Origin: CAWJLE01 sp963843645
GTDB taxonomy: Bacteria > Chloroflexota > Anaerolineae > DAOTYC01
Direction of reading: 5' to 3'
Length of the DNA: 64,000 bases
Assembly: GCA_963843645.1 (NCBI GenBank)
Contig: CAWJLE010000003.1
Coordinates: 1,116,001-1,180,000 of the forward strand
The position numbers were made by a program, and so were the translations under genes. Numbering within the stretch: the first letter of the stretch is position 1; the number at the start of each line of letters is the position of its first letter. Under the pieces are notes generated by a model. That model was not told the DNA's origin. It saw nothing but the letters and a program-made list of their open reading frames with translations, and searched no databases. Shown here in pieces: positions 55,142 through 64,000 of the stretch.

Positions 55142-58100
55142 CTAGCCGTCCAATATGTCCCTGACTTTCCGCGCCAGCGCCGCCTCACTGAACGGCTTCT
55201 GCAAAAAGCCGCCCATGGCAGCCAGATCCGCCGCATCCGTCATCGTGCTGTCGATGTAGCCCGACGTAAACAAGGTCTTGACCTCGGGCCGGATGAGCCT
55301 GAGTTCCTTGGCCAGAACCCTGCCGCTCATCTGCGGCATCACCACGTCCGTCAGGAGCAGATCGATCTGCCCCTGATGCTGTCGGGCCACGTCGAGCGCC
55401 TCATGGCCGTTCGACGCCTCGAGCACGTTGTACCCCAGGTCCTGGAGAATGCGCACCGTCAGGCCGCGCACGAGTGGCTCATCCTCCACCGACAGGACGG
55501 TCTCGGCGCCGTGTGGCAGGTACCCGGCCTCGTCGCGACGAGGCAGTTTCCGGCCGGGATAGGAAGTTGCCGGCAGGAATATCTGCACGATCGTGCCCTG
55601 TCCTTCCTCGCTATCCACCCAGATGTAGCCCTGGTGCTGTTGAACGATGCCGTACACAGCGGCCAGTCCCAGTCCCGTGCCTTTCCCCACGCCCTTCGTC
55701 GTAAAGAAGGGTTCGAACAAGTGCGACTTCACCTCCGAAGTCATGCCGCTACCCGTGTCGGCGATGGTCAAACGAACGAACCGGCCGACCCGAGCGCCGA
55801 CGTGTCCGCGCACGTATTCTTCGTCCAGCGTCACCGCCGCAATAGTGATCGTCAGTTTGCCGCCATTGGTCATCGCGTCGCGGGCATTCACGACGAGATT
55901 GACCAGGACCTGCTCGATCTGCCCGGGGTCCGCGCTGACGATCGCGGCCTCACTCATCGGAATGGTCACCAACTCGACGTCTTCGCCGATCAACCGGCGC
56001 AGCATCTTGTCCAGGTCAAGGATGAGATCGTTCAGGTTCACTGGCCGAGTCGCCACGATGTGGCGGCGCGAGAAAGTCAGCAGGCGCTGAGTCAGGCTCG
56101 TGGCCCGCTGTGCCGCTTTCAGCACCTGGTCGATGTCGTTTCGCGCCGGATCGCCCGGCGCCAGCGCGTTCCAGGCGAACTGGGCGAATCCGGTAATCGC
56201 GGTCAACAGATTGTTGAAGTCGTGCGCGACCCCGCCGGCCATGCGGCCCACCGTCTCCATCTTCTGGGCCTGCAAGAACTGGCCCTCCAGTTGCTTGCGC
56301 TCGGTGATGTCGCGGACGATGGCCTCCACTGCCGCCAACTCGCCGCTGTCATCGTAGATAGGAACGGTGCGCGCCTCGGTCCAATGCACTTTGCCGGTCT
56401 TGTGGATCCAGCGCAGCTCCAGTGGCTGCTGGCAGGACGCCGGATCCCGGTTGAACGCCTCGAATACCGCCTTGTCCTCCGGCCAAATCTGTGCAAAACC
56501 CAGGTCGGGGCTGGCGTAGAACTCTTCCGGGGTGAACCCGGTCAGGCTCTCCACCGCCGGGCTGACGTACGTGAAGTGTGGCGACGGCTGCAAGTCGAGG
56601 CGATAGATGAAATCCTGCGCCTTTTCCGCCAGCAACCTGAACAACTCTTCGCTCCTGCGCAGCGCCTCTTCTGCCCGACGATGCTCGGTGATGTCTTCAG
56701 TCATGCTGATCGCGAACTGCGGCGCTCCGGCTGCATCCCGCACGAGCGACACGGTGAGATGCGCCCAAATGAGCTCCCCGTCCTTGCGAATGTAGCGCTT
56801 GTCGCGCTGATAGTAATCGCATTCGCCTCTCACCAACTCGGCGAACAGCTGCAATTCAATCGTCAGATCCTCCGGGTGCGTGAATTCGCCGAAGTGTCTG
56901 CCTGCGACTTCTTCCTGATTGAAACCAAGCATGCCAATCCTGGCGGGATTACACTCGATCAGGGTCCCCGCGAGATCGACGACGGCGATGCCGACAGCCG
57001 CCCCCTCGTACACCGCGCGGAAGCGGGCCTCGCTTTCGCGCAGAGCCGCTGTCGCCTGCTTGCGCTCGGTGATGTCACGCTCCATCGACAGCAGCCCAAC
57101 GATCTGGGCGTCGTCATCGCGCAGAGGCATCTTGATCGCTTCGAACCAGCGCTTGCCGACAGGCGTGTCCAGCTCGTGCTCAGCCACGACGCGGGCGCCT
57201 GTGGACATGACGTGGACTTCCTCGTCGCGGAAGGACTGTGCCTGCTCCGGCGAGAAGAAGTCGAAATCGCTCGTTCCGACCAGCTCTTGGCGGGTCTTCT
57301 GGCGAATCCAGCAGTACGCATCGCTCAGCTCCCGCACGACTGAGTCTCTGTCCTTGAACAACACGATGTCCGGCGTAGTCCCCAGCAGCGCCAGAAGCAT
57401 GCGCCGCTGCCGGTCGCGCTCGGCCTCGGCGGCACGCCGGCTCGTGATGTCCGTCAGGCTGCCTTCGTAGTAAATTGGCACGCCGTCGCGGCTCCGAACC
57501 AGCCGCGCACTGTCCAATACGAAGATGATCTGCCCATCGCGGCGACGCAGGCTCAGCTCCATGTCACGCTCCACGCCTGCGTGATCGAGTGCATTCATCC
57601 AGTTCACGCGCACTTCCGGCTCCGCGTACAGATCCCGAACGTCGACGTTAAGCATAGATTGGCGGTCCGGAAAGCCCAGCATTTCGACCATCGCCGGGTT
57701 GGCGTCCAGTATCCGGCCCGACGGCGTCGTGCGGTACAATCCGACCGGGACGCTTGCCACCAGCGCCCGGTAGCGCGATTCGGCCTCACGCGCCTGCCGC
57801 CGCTCGTGGGCCCGCGCCACCGCCAGCCGCACCGAACCCGGCAATCGCCCAAAGTGCCGCACGGACTTGACGACGTAGTCGTCCAGCCCGGCCTTCATGG
57901 CTTCCACGGCCACTTCCTCGGTCCCGGTGCCGGTGAACATGATCACCGGACAGTCAGGCCAGAGCGACTTGATGATACGCAGCACAGCCAGTCCATCCGA
58001 CCAATGGAGCTGGTAATCCGTAATGACCAGGTCGAAGGGGTCCCTGTCCAGCATTCGTTCCAGACTCGCCTGATCCCAGGCCTGCTGCACCTCCAGCCCC

Positions 58101-58222
58101 GGAAATGCCTTGGTCAACTCCCGCGCCACCAGGGTGCGATCATCTGGGTTGTCATCTACCAACAGCACGCGCACGACTGACGCTGCGGGCTGACGGGATT
58201 CGAGGTTCGAGTCGTTGTCCAT
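55142..58222 (-). CDS. Hybrid sensor histidine kinase (REC-PAS x4-HisKA-HATPase-REC)
   Basis: This is a 1,026-residue cytoplasmic kinase without membrane segments. The order is: receiver (17-130, Asp69 in DLVITDYQ); four PAS domains (about 145-645) with repeated SLTDITSRR, SMERDITERK, SMTEDITEHR and EAIVRDITERK ends; HisKA with GGVAHDFNNLLTAITG (about 660-720); HATPase with NLVVNARDAM, TIADTGSGM and GTGLGLAAVYGIV (about 770-880); and a C-terminal receiver (about 905-1020) with LLLTDVVMPQMSG. All catalytic boxes are intact. The start ATG has AGGAG 4 nt upstream. It is directly downstream of a response regulator gene and probably forms a phosphorelay with it. Confidence 0.93.
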   Translation of the reverse strand: MDNDSNLESRQPAASVVRVLLVDDNPDDRTLVARELTKAFPGLEVQQAWDQASLERMLDRDPFDLVITDYQLHWSDGLAVLRIIKSLWPDCPVIMFTGTGTEEVAVEAMKAGLDDYVVKSVRHFGRLPGSVRLAVARAHERRQAREAESRYRALVASVPVGLYRTTPSGRILDANPAMVEMLGFPDRQSMLNVDVRDLYAEPEVRVNWMNALDHAGVERDMELSLRRRDGQIIFVLDSARLVRSRDGVPIYYEGSLTDITSRRAAEAERDRQRRMLLALLGTTPDIVLFKDRDSVVRELSDAYCWIRQKTRQELVGTSDFDFFSPEQAQSFRDEEVHVMSTGARVVAEHELDTPVGKRWFEAIKMPLRDDDAQIVGLLSMERDITERKQATAALRESEARFRAVYEGAAVGIAVVDLAGTLIECNPARIGMLGFNQEEVAGRHFGEFTHPEDLTIELQLFAELVRGECDYYQRDKRYIRKDGELIWAHLTVSLVRDAAGAPQFAISMTEDITEHRRAEEALRRSEELFRLLAEKAQDFIYRLDLQPSPHFTYVSPAVESLTGFTPEEFYASPDLGFAQIWPEDKAVFEAFNRDPASCQQPLELRWIHKTGKVHWTEARTVPIYDDSGELAAVEAIVRDITERKQLEGQFLQAQKMETVGRMAGGVAHDFNNLLTAITGFAQFAWNALAPGDPARNDIDQVLKAAQRATSLTQRLLTFSRRHIVATRPVNLNDLILDLDKMLRRLIGEDVELVTIPMSEAAIVSADPGQIEQVLVNLVVNARDAMTNGGKLTITIAAVTLDEEYVRGHVGARVGRFVRLTIADTGSGMTSEVKSHLFEPFFTTKGVGKGTGLGLAAVYGIVQQHQGYIWVDSEEGQGTIVQIFLPATSYPGRKLPRRDEAGYLPHGAETVLSVEDEPLVRGLTVRILQDLGYNVLEASNGHEALDVARQHQGQIDLLLTDVVMPQMSGRVLAKELRLIRPEVKTLFTSGYIDSTMTDAADLAAMGGFLQKPFSEAALARKVRDILDG

Positions 58223-58233
58223 ATGTCTCCTCG

Positions 58234-58677
58234 TTACATCTCCGGCTTTTCGTTGAGAATTACCCAGTAAAGGTTGAACGCCTTTACCATCTCTACCAGG
58301 CTGTCAAAAGCAACCGGCTTGACCAGGTAGGAGCTGGCCCCTCGCTCGTAGGCGGTATTGATGTCGGCTGACTCGCGTGACGCGGTGAGCACCACAACCG
58401 GTAGGCGCCTCAGTCCAGGCTGGTCGCGCAGCCACGCCAGCACTTCCAAACCCGAACGGCGGGGCAGCTTGAGGTCCAGCAGGACCACGATCGGTAACGG
58501 GAAGCGCTCGCGATCGGAATACTGGCCGTCACCGGTCAGGTAAGCGGTCGCCTGCTCGCCGTCCCCCACCACCATCAATGGATTGGCCAGGTCGGCCTTG
58601 CGAAAGGCCCGTCGCAGCAACAGCACGTCGTTCGAGTCGTCTTCCACCAACAGAATCGTGCTCAATGGAGAGTTCAT
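58234..58677 (-). CDS. Single-domain response regulator (Rcp1-type)
   Basis: This is a 147-residue receiver-only protein. LLVEDDSNDVLLLRRAF holds the acidic pair, LPIVVLLDLKLPRRSG the phospho-acceptor Asp, VVLTASRESADI the Thr and YLVKPVAFDSLVEM the Lys. Its ATG overlaps the stop codon of the upstream sensor kinase gene (ATGA), so the two are translationally coupled and very likely a cognate pair. It starts only 12 nt before the hybrid kinase gene, giving a kinase-regulator-kinase string. Confidence 0.93.
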   Translation of the reverse strand: MNSPLSTILLVEDDSNDVLLLRRAFRKADLANPLMVVGDGEQATAYLTGDGQYSDRERFPLPIVVLLDLKLPRRSGLEVLAWLRDQPGLRRLPVVVLTASRESADINTAYERGASSYLVKPVAFDSLVEMVKAFNLYWVILNEKPEM

Positions 58678-61600
58678 TGTGTGCTCCGCGGGCGGTGCAG
58701 TTCCGCCCAGAAACGGCTGCCCTGTCCGACAATCGACTCCACACCTGCTCGCCCATCCATTCGCTCCATCGCCCGGCGGACGATGGCCAGCCCAATGCCG
58801 GTGCCGGGGTACGTCTCCAGGCCATGGAGACGCTCGAATATGCGAAACACTCGTTCTTGATGCTCCGGTGCGATGCCGATGCCGTTGTCCTCCACCCACA
58901 AACGCAGCCACGCATCGTCGCCCGGCACAGCCGGCCCTATCTCCGCCGCTGCCACGCCCATGTCCTCGACCCACAGCCGAACGTGAGGCTGCACGCCGGG
59001 CGCAACGAATTTCACTGCATTGCTGACCAGGTTGGCTACAACCTGAACCAGCGTTGCATGGTGGCCCAACACGCTCGACAGCGGTTCTTCCACGACTACT
59101 TCCGCGCCGCGCGCCTTCAGATTCGCGTCCACCTGGGCCAGCGCAACCGACACGACGGATGAGAGATCGACCGGCTGCAGGACCAATTCGGCCCGGCTCA
59201 CTCGACTATAGGCCAGCAAGTCGTTGATCAGGTTGTCCATCCGCTCGCTGGCCGCTACGATTTCGGTGAGCGTATTCCTGGCCGATCTCGTCCAACGAGC
59301 CGGCGTAATCTTCGACCAACGCCTGCGCGAACCCCTGCATGGCACGCAGCGGCGCGTGCAGGTCGTGCGAGATCGAGTAGGCGAAGGACTTCAGCTCGGC
59401 GTTGATTTCCTGTAGCTCTTCCGTACGCCGGGCGACACGAACCTCCAGGTCGGACGCGTGTCGTTCCACCTGCTCGTGCAGGCGCGCCTGCTGGTACGCG
59501 ACCGCCAGCTGGTCTGCTACTTCGCAGGCGATCTCCTCGTCCTGAGGTTGGAACGCCGCGGGCTTCTCCGACCCCAACCCAAGGTAACCAATCAGCTGTT
59601 CACCGGACTTGAGCGGAATGAGCCGGTACGAGCGCAGATTTTCGTGTCGTAATTTCTGAATGAATCCGGGCGGCTCGACCAGAGCGTCGAAGTCGTCGTA
59701 CCCGATCACGCGGCCCTTTCTGAGCGTTTCTACGTCATATGAGTCCAGAGGCAGGTATGCGCCGGAGGAAAACCGGATCGGGTGATCGGCAACTGCGGAA
59801 ATGAGCCGAGCCTGCCGGGCATCGAAGTTCGAATGCCACCAGGCTTGCCCGCTCGCAGGGCACCAGTTGGGCGATGCGCTCCAGAGCCGCCTCGGCGATC
59901 TGCTGGGGCGACTGCGCCGCCAGGATGGCCTGATCGATCTGGTGCAGGGTTTTCAGCCGCTCGGCATATCGCTGCAGGACGATTTCGGCTTGACGCTGTT
60001 GGGTGACGTCGATAGATACTCCCCCCACGTAAGTCCGGCCACCCGCGTCTCGCAACGGGAACTTCAACGTCAACCAATCGTGCCAGGATCCGTCCGCCGC
60101 CTGCAGCCGCTCCGCGGCCTCCACCGGGCTCACCCGTTTCCAGAACGCTCCGATCGGCAGCCACCATCTTCTCGCCCCGTTCACCGGGATGAAAATCCAA
60201 CGTGGACTTGCCCCGCCAGCTGCCCGGCGCCATCCCGTAGAATCGCTCCATTCCGGCTGTTGAGATAGAGGACTCGTCCGCCTTCATCGTTCATGAACAC
60301 GAAGGTGGGGCTGTTGTCCATGTAGATTGGAAACGTTCCTCGCTCTCGCGCAGGGCCGCCTCCATTTCGCTGGCGCTCCTGCTCCTGTTTCGCTGACTCG
60401 ATGGCGAACGACAGGTCGGCCGCCAGCGTTCCCAGCAGTCCGATTTCCTCCTCGTTTTCGAAGAATCGCGGTTCGCCGGAGTGCAGCATCAGCGCGCCGA
60501 ACGCGTGCCCGTTCGCGATCAAGGGCAGCGCTGCAAAGGCGCGATAGCCGCGCTTCGCGGCCTCCAGGCGCCACGGTCTCGTCGCCTGTCAATTCGCACG
60601 TCAACAGACGAGACAATCCGTCCCGTGCGCAGAGCAACTCCGGTCGGCCCCTGCCCTTCGGGGAGGCTGTCGTCCGCGGAAACCTTGATGCACTCGAGGT
60701 AGCCGTCGACGACGCCGGCCCAGGCCACCGGCTTCACCCACGAATCCTTTGGATCCACCAGGCCCACCCAGGCCATCCGGAACGAGCCCTCCTCAACAGC
60801 CACCCGACAGGCCTCTTCGTACAGCTTCTGGGGCTCACGCACGCGCACGATGGCTTCGTCGATCTTGCTCAAAACCCGGAACAATCGATTTTGTCGGGCG
60901 AGCCGGGCCTGCTGCTCCTGCAAGGAATCAGCCATGTGATCGAACGCCACCGCGAGATCCTGCAGCTCGTTGCGGCGGCCAGACGAGTTGACTCGGGCGC
61001 TAAGATCGCCGGACGCCAGTTGTTTCGCCGTCGCTGCCAGCCGGCTGACCGGTCGCACGAAGACCGCCTGCCCGACGCCCCAGGCAAGACCGCACGTCAC
61101 CAGCGTCGCCGCCGCGAGCAGCAGCAGATTGCGCACCATCGTCTTGTTGACCGCCGCGTACGCGATGGAGCGGGACAGGCCGACACTCACGAAGACGTCG
61201 GCGCTCTTGAGCCGGCTGTAACCATACAGGCGTGTCACCCCATCGAGGCCAAGACCCTCGACAGTCCCCTCGCCGTTCGGGCTGCGCGCCATCGCGGACA
61301 CACGCCACTCCGGCGCCGCGTGGCCGACAAACGTCCCATTGTCCGGCTCTCGCGCCAGGATCAAGCCGTTGCCGTCAATGACCGTAACGACCGCATCGTT
61401 GGGCAAATCTGCCACGGCAACCGCTCGCCTCATCCAGGTCAGATCGAGGCTGGCAGCAATCAGGCGATGCACCCGGCCGTCCTCGTGCACCTCGGGATAG
61501 ACTGCCGCCATCACCGGCGCTCCCGTGGGCCCATCAGTCGCGAAACCACTGGTCCCGAATGCACGCGTCTCGATCGCGCGCTTGAACCACGCCAGATTGT

Positions 61601-61967
61601 GGTAATCCGGCACAGACGGCGGCACCCCCGAGGCAAACAGGCGTCCGTCCGCCTCCAGCACCAGAAGGTTGGTAAGCATCGGATATTGCCCCAGGAACTT
61701 CGCCAGGAGCACGCGGCAAGCTTCCGGATCGTCGCCGTGGACTTCGCTTACTTGGGCCGCAGTGATGAGCAGATGATGCGTTTCGTCGATCAGTTGCTGC
61801 TCTGCGGCAGCAGCAACTCGGGCACGGCTCAGCGCCTCCATCCGAACTTCGTCCGCTTCCGCCCGGCCCTGCTCCTCACCGGCGTGCAGCAACAGTCCCG
61901 CGCCAGGCAGCACAGTCAATAACACCAATAACAACAACCTGATGCGCAGGCTGGACAACCAGTTCAC
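58674..61967 (-). pseudogene. Membrane sensor histidine kinase (Cache-HAMP-GAF-PAS-GAF-HisKA-HATPase), frameshifted
   Basis: About 1,090 residues are readable in successive frames. The order is: helix RIRLLLLVLLTVLPGAGLLL; an extracellular Cache-like sensor (VPDYHNLAWFKRAIETRAFG; GLILAREPDNGTF); a second helix (NLLLLAAATLVTCGLAWGVG); HAMP; GAF (LYEEACRVAVEEGSFRMAWVG); PAS; a second GAF; HisKA with SYSISHDLHAPLRAMQ-like H-box (FAYSISHDLHAPLRAM); and HATPase (LVSNAVKFV; VEDNGIGIAP; GTGIGLAIVRRAM). At least four shifts occur near 60575, 60200, 59730 and 59290. The start is GTG 61967 after GGGAGG. It is the first gene of the two-component string. Confidence 0.8.
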
Positions 61968-62060
61968 TCCATCGGCCTCCCGGGCGAAAGACGAACCGCA
62001 ATCGCAACCAAGAATGGACTTAAATTAGCATTATCCATCGAAAACGAAGTCAGCGTCTCT

Positions 62061-62089
62061 ATTTTATCATAACCCTTCGATACATCCAA
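62061..62089 (-). promoter_or_regulatory. Promoter of the sensor kinase-regulator operon
   Basis: Minus-strand TTGGAT (62089-62084), 17 bp, TAAAAT (62066-62061), about 95 nt before the GTG start. Confidence 0.6.
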
Positions 62090-62110
62090 CCGTGCAATAA
62101 TTATGGAGAT

Positions 62111-62169
62111 GCGGATTGCCGGCGCTCCTGGACGAGGGCGGCCCTCGTCCAGGAGCGCCGGCAATCCGC
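62111..62169. repeat. Perfect 59-bp palindrome (29-bp arms, 1-base centre)
   Basis: 62111-62139 and 62141-62169 are exact reverse complements around G62140. With a one-base centre this could extrude as a cruciform in DNA; as RNA it would need to open a few pairs. No T-run follows. Confidence 0.9.
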
Positions 62170-62237
62170 GAGGCAAGGGGATTGGTCCAGGACCTTGGGC
62201 ACGCCACGAAGCCGGACGTCTGGGTTATGCCCCAGAC

Positions 62238-62443
62238 CACGGGGCTATCGCGTCTTAAGCCATCAGCCTGCTCAGAGCCGGCCCGCCCGGCGATAAAGTC
62301 GCCAGGCTACATGACAGCGTCCGATGAATCGGACTTCTGGCTGCTCTGAAGTCCGATTCATCGGACGCTGTCATGTAGCCCGGCGACTTTATCGCCGGGC
62401 GGGCCGGCTCTGAACAGGCTGATGACTTAAGATGCGAAAGCCC
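62238..62443. repeat. About 200-bp inverted repeat with arms near 100 bp
   Basis: The left arm (about 62238-62337) and right arm (about 62348-62443) are near-perfect reverse complements over the inner 85 bp, with a few mismatches. They are more diverged outside (GGGGCTATCGCGTCTTAAG against GGGCTTTCGCATCTTAAG). The centre is about 10 nt. Each arm itself contains a short hairpin (CCCGGCGA...TCGCCGGG). No transposase gene is present, so this may be a MITE-like or dispersed palindromic element. Confidence 0.85.
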
Positions 62444-62480
62444 TGCATCCAGACCAGATGTGGCTGACACAGACCAGGGC

Positions 62481-62509
62481 TTGACAGCTGGAGTCCGCCG
62501 CACTATACT
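62481..62509 (+). promoter_or_regulatory. Promoter of the cyclase-family gene
   Basis: TTGACA (62481-62486), 17 bp, TATACT (62504-62509), about 40 nt before ATG 62551. Confidence 0.85.
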
Positions 62510-62550
62510 TGCCCCATTCACGAAAGCGTCTGCCTCGAAGGGGTAAACCG

Positions 62551-63186
62551 ATGCCGCTGTACGACATCTCGATCACCATCTCGCCTTCTATGGTGGTCTG
62601 GCCTGGCGATCCGCCCGTCACGATCTCGCCTGAGAGGGTCATCGACAAGCACGGCTACGCATTGTCACGCTTGGCCTTCGGCAGCCACACCGGAACCCAC
62701 ATCGACGCGCCCCGCCACATGATCGAGAACGGTCTGCCCATCGATCGCATCCCCCTGGAAACGCTGATCGGAACCGCCTACGTTTTCGAAGTGGAGCCGG
62801 CTGACGGCCTCGCCATCCACGCGAGCGATCTGGCCGGTCTTGGCATACCCCACGATGTGACCCGCCTGCTGCTCAAGACGTCCAACTCGAACCTGTGGCA
62901 GGCCGGGCCTCAAGCTTTCGAGCCCCAGTACGTCCACCTGACCAGGCGGGCCGCCCAGTGGGTGGCAGAGCGCGGCATTCGACTCCTGGGTATCGATTAC
63001 CTATCGCCCGACCCCTACCCGGGTGACGGTGCACCTGCTCACGAAGAACTGCTCGGCGCCGGCGTGGTAATCCTCGAAGCGCTGAATCTCAGCGCAGTGA
63101 CGCCCGGCGTCTACCAACTGATCGCGTTGCCGTTAAAAATAGCGGCAGCCGACGGCGCTCCCGTGCGCGCCCTGCTCATGCGTTAA
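62551..63186 (+). CDS. Cyclase family / kynurenine formamidase-like hydrolase
   Basis: This is a 211-residue metal-dependent hydrolase. It begins MPLYDISITISPSMVVWPGDP and carries the family metal motif SHTGTHIDAPRHM. GIDYLSPDP and AHEELLGAGVVILEALNL near the C-terminus complete the cyclase (PF04199-type) signature. Members include arylformamidases and other cyclic-amide or lactone hydrolases; the substrate is unknown. AAGGGG precedes ATG 62551. It starts an apparent operon with the fumarylacetoacetase-family gene 36 nt downstream, suggesting a small catabolic pathway. Confidence 0.9.
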   Translation: MPLYDISITISPSMVVWPGDPPVTISPERVIDKHGYALSRLAFGSHTGTHIDAPRHMIENGLPIDRIPLETLIGTAYVFEVEPADGLAIHASDLAGLGIPHDVTRLLLKTSNSNLWQAGPQAFEPQYVHLTRRAAQWVAERGIRLLGIDYLSPDPYPGDGAPAHEELLGAGVVILEALNLSAVTPGVYQLIALPLKIAAADGAPVRALLMR

Positions 63187-63221
63187 GTTTTGTCCAGTCA
63201 ATTTTTTTGGGGAGGAAGACC

Positions 63222-64000
63222 ATGCAAATCTGTCGTTTCTACGTGCCCTCTGAAGGAGTGCGACTCGGCGCCGTGCAGGGCGGCCAGGTCCACGACCTGA
63301 CCGCGCAGCCAGGATTCGGTTCGATCGCGGAATTCGCGCAGTCCACGGCCGGCCTCACGCCCGTCCGGCGCGCCGCCTTGGTGGCTGAAGCCATGGCCCG
63401 TTCGGGCGTCACGGCGATCCCCTTCGCCGACCTGGACCGCGAGCCGGCCCCGAACGTCGCGCATCTGCTCGCGCCCATCGATCAACAGGAAGTCTGGGCG
63501 TCAGGCGTCACGTACCTCATCAGTCGCGATGCCCGCGAAGAGGAATCGAACAAGAGCAACATCTACAATCGCGTGTACGACGCCGAAAGGCCGGAGCTGT
63601 TCTTCAAGGCCACACCTAACCGCGTCGTCGGTCAGCGCGACTACGTCTACGTCCGCAGCGACTCGACCTGGAGCGTTCCGGAGCCGGAGCTGACCCTCTT
63701 CATCAGCCCCAAGATGGAGATCGTAGGCTTCACCATCGGTAACGACGTCAGCTCCCGCAGCATTGAGGGCGAGAACCCTTTGTACCTGCCGCAAGCCAAA
63801 GTACACCGGCGCTGCTGCGCCCTGGGTCCGGTCATCACCCTGCGCGAGAGCGACACGACACCCAACCCGAAAAACCTGGACGTCCGCAGCGTGATCTATC
63901 GCGGCGGTCGACCGGCTTTTGAGGGTACTATCAATACCTCGCGCATTAAGCGGACGCTGGAAGAATTGGTCCTGTACCTGGGGCGCGACCAGGAATACCC
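63222..64000 (+). CDS. Fumarylacetoacetate hydrolase family protein (partial, runs off window)
   Basis: About 259 residues are visible before the window ends, without a stop. GGGGAGGA lies 6 nt before ATG 63222 (MQICRFYVPSEGVRLGAVQG). The N-terminal beta-rich part is followed by the FAH core: VWASGVTYLISRDAREEES, LFFKATPNRVVGQ, PEPELTLFISP and GFTIGNDVSSRSIEGENPLYLPQAK. The Glu pair in PEPEL and the downstream Asp in GNDVS are the expected metal ligands. FAH-family enzymes hydrolyse or hydrate 2-oxo acids such as 2-oxohepta-3-enedioate. Co-transcription with the cyclase-family gene suggests a degradation route. Confidence 0.88.
   Translation, partial: MQICRFYVPSEGVRLGAVQGGQVHDLTAQPGFGSIAEFAQSTAGLTPVRRAALVAEAMARSGVTAIPFADLDREPAPNVAHLLAPIDQQEVWASGVTYLISRDAREEESNKSNIYNRVYDAERPELFFKATPNRVVGQRDYVYVRSDSTWSVPEPELTLFISPKMEIVGFTIGNDVSSRSIEGENPLYLPQAKVHRRCCALGPVITLRESDTTPNPKNLDVRSVIYRGGRPAFEGTINTSRIKRTLEELVLYLGRDQEY

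Noticed and set aside
55376..57343. 655-codon plus-strand frame over the hybrid kinase
   Set aside because: Antisense shadow; the sense strand carries intact kinase motifs.
60327..61922. 531-codon plus-strand frame over the sensor kinase
   Set aside because: Antisense shadow of the Cache-HAMP-GAF region.

Overview
The window is GC-rich bacterial chromosome carrying about 50 genes and no phage or complete insertion sequence. Several traits point to a Chloroflexota bacterium, probably Anaerolineae-like: glycine decarboxylase split into gcvPA and gcvPB, proline/threonine-rich lipoproteins, NBR1-Ig-like and CARDB surface domains, a protein of the repeat type seen next to CHAT domains, and frequent TTG/GTG starts. 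This placement is an inference from gene content; no rRNA is present to confirm it. Promoters are unusually easy to read: many genes have TTGAC(A/G), then 17 bp, then a TA-rich -10.

Layout. 1-5.8 kb: cell-surface polysaccharide genes (GtrA-like, O-antigen ligase-like, UDP-glucuronate decarboxylase-like), a phosphoesterase, and an HtrA-type protease. 5.8-10.6 kb: a glycine cleavage operon gcvT-gcvH-gcvPA-gcvPB on the minus strand, behind a tandem glycine riboswitch, an intrinsic terminator and a near-consensus promoter. 10.6-12.9 kb: a multiply frameshifted membrane glycosyltransferase. 12.9-14.9 kb: an ABC-F ATPase gene preceded by its own promoter, a 19-codon leader peptide and an intrinsic terminator, which is the layout of ribosome-mediated attenuation. 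15-20.6 kb: plsY, an exported glycosidase, efp, tRNA-Thr, rnhA, a CBS-pair protein and tRNA-Leu. 21-25.7 kb: exported proteins with beta-rich domains. 25.7-34 kb: phosphohexomutase, glycerate kinase, a sugar-type binding lipoprotein, a uroporphyrinogen-decarboxylase-family protein, a GT39-like transferase and an EcsC-like protein. 34-37.3 kb: a LigD-type ligase gene and a repeat protein, both heavily frameshifted, with a small membrane protein. 37.4-47.4 kb: pfkA, DUF362, hydrolase, xthA, VTT membrane protein, two SnoaL-like proteins, rlmI, EamA transporter and tilS. 47.5-53.7 kb: YfhO-like membrane protein, DUF488, a polyferredoxin pair and a long Pro-Thr repeat lipoprotein. 54-62 kb: a winged-helix regulator and a four-gene two-component cluster. 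62-64 kb: two very large inverted repeats, then a cyclase-family protein and a partial fumarylacetoacetase-family protein.

Many genes are broken by single-base changes although their protein sequence continues in another frame. They are gcvT, the 10.6 kb transferase, the CARDB protein, the phosphohexomutase, ligD, the repeat protein, DUF362, the yfhO-like gene, the Pro-Thr lipoprotein, the winged-helix gene and the 58.7-62 kb kinase. pfkA carries an in-frame stop. Restored lengths fit the families, so base-level assembly error is the simplest explanation, but real decay is not excluded. The most interesting regulatory features are the ABC-F attenuator, the glycine riboswitch, a promoter-terminator pair that may make a small RNA near 34.2 kb, and the large palindromes near 62.2 kb.
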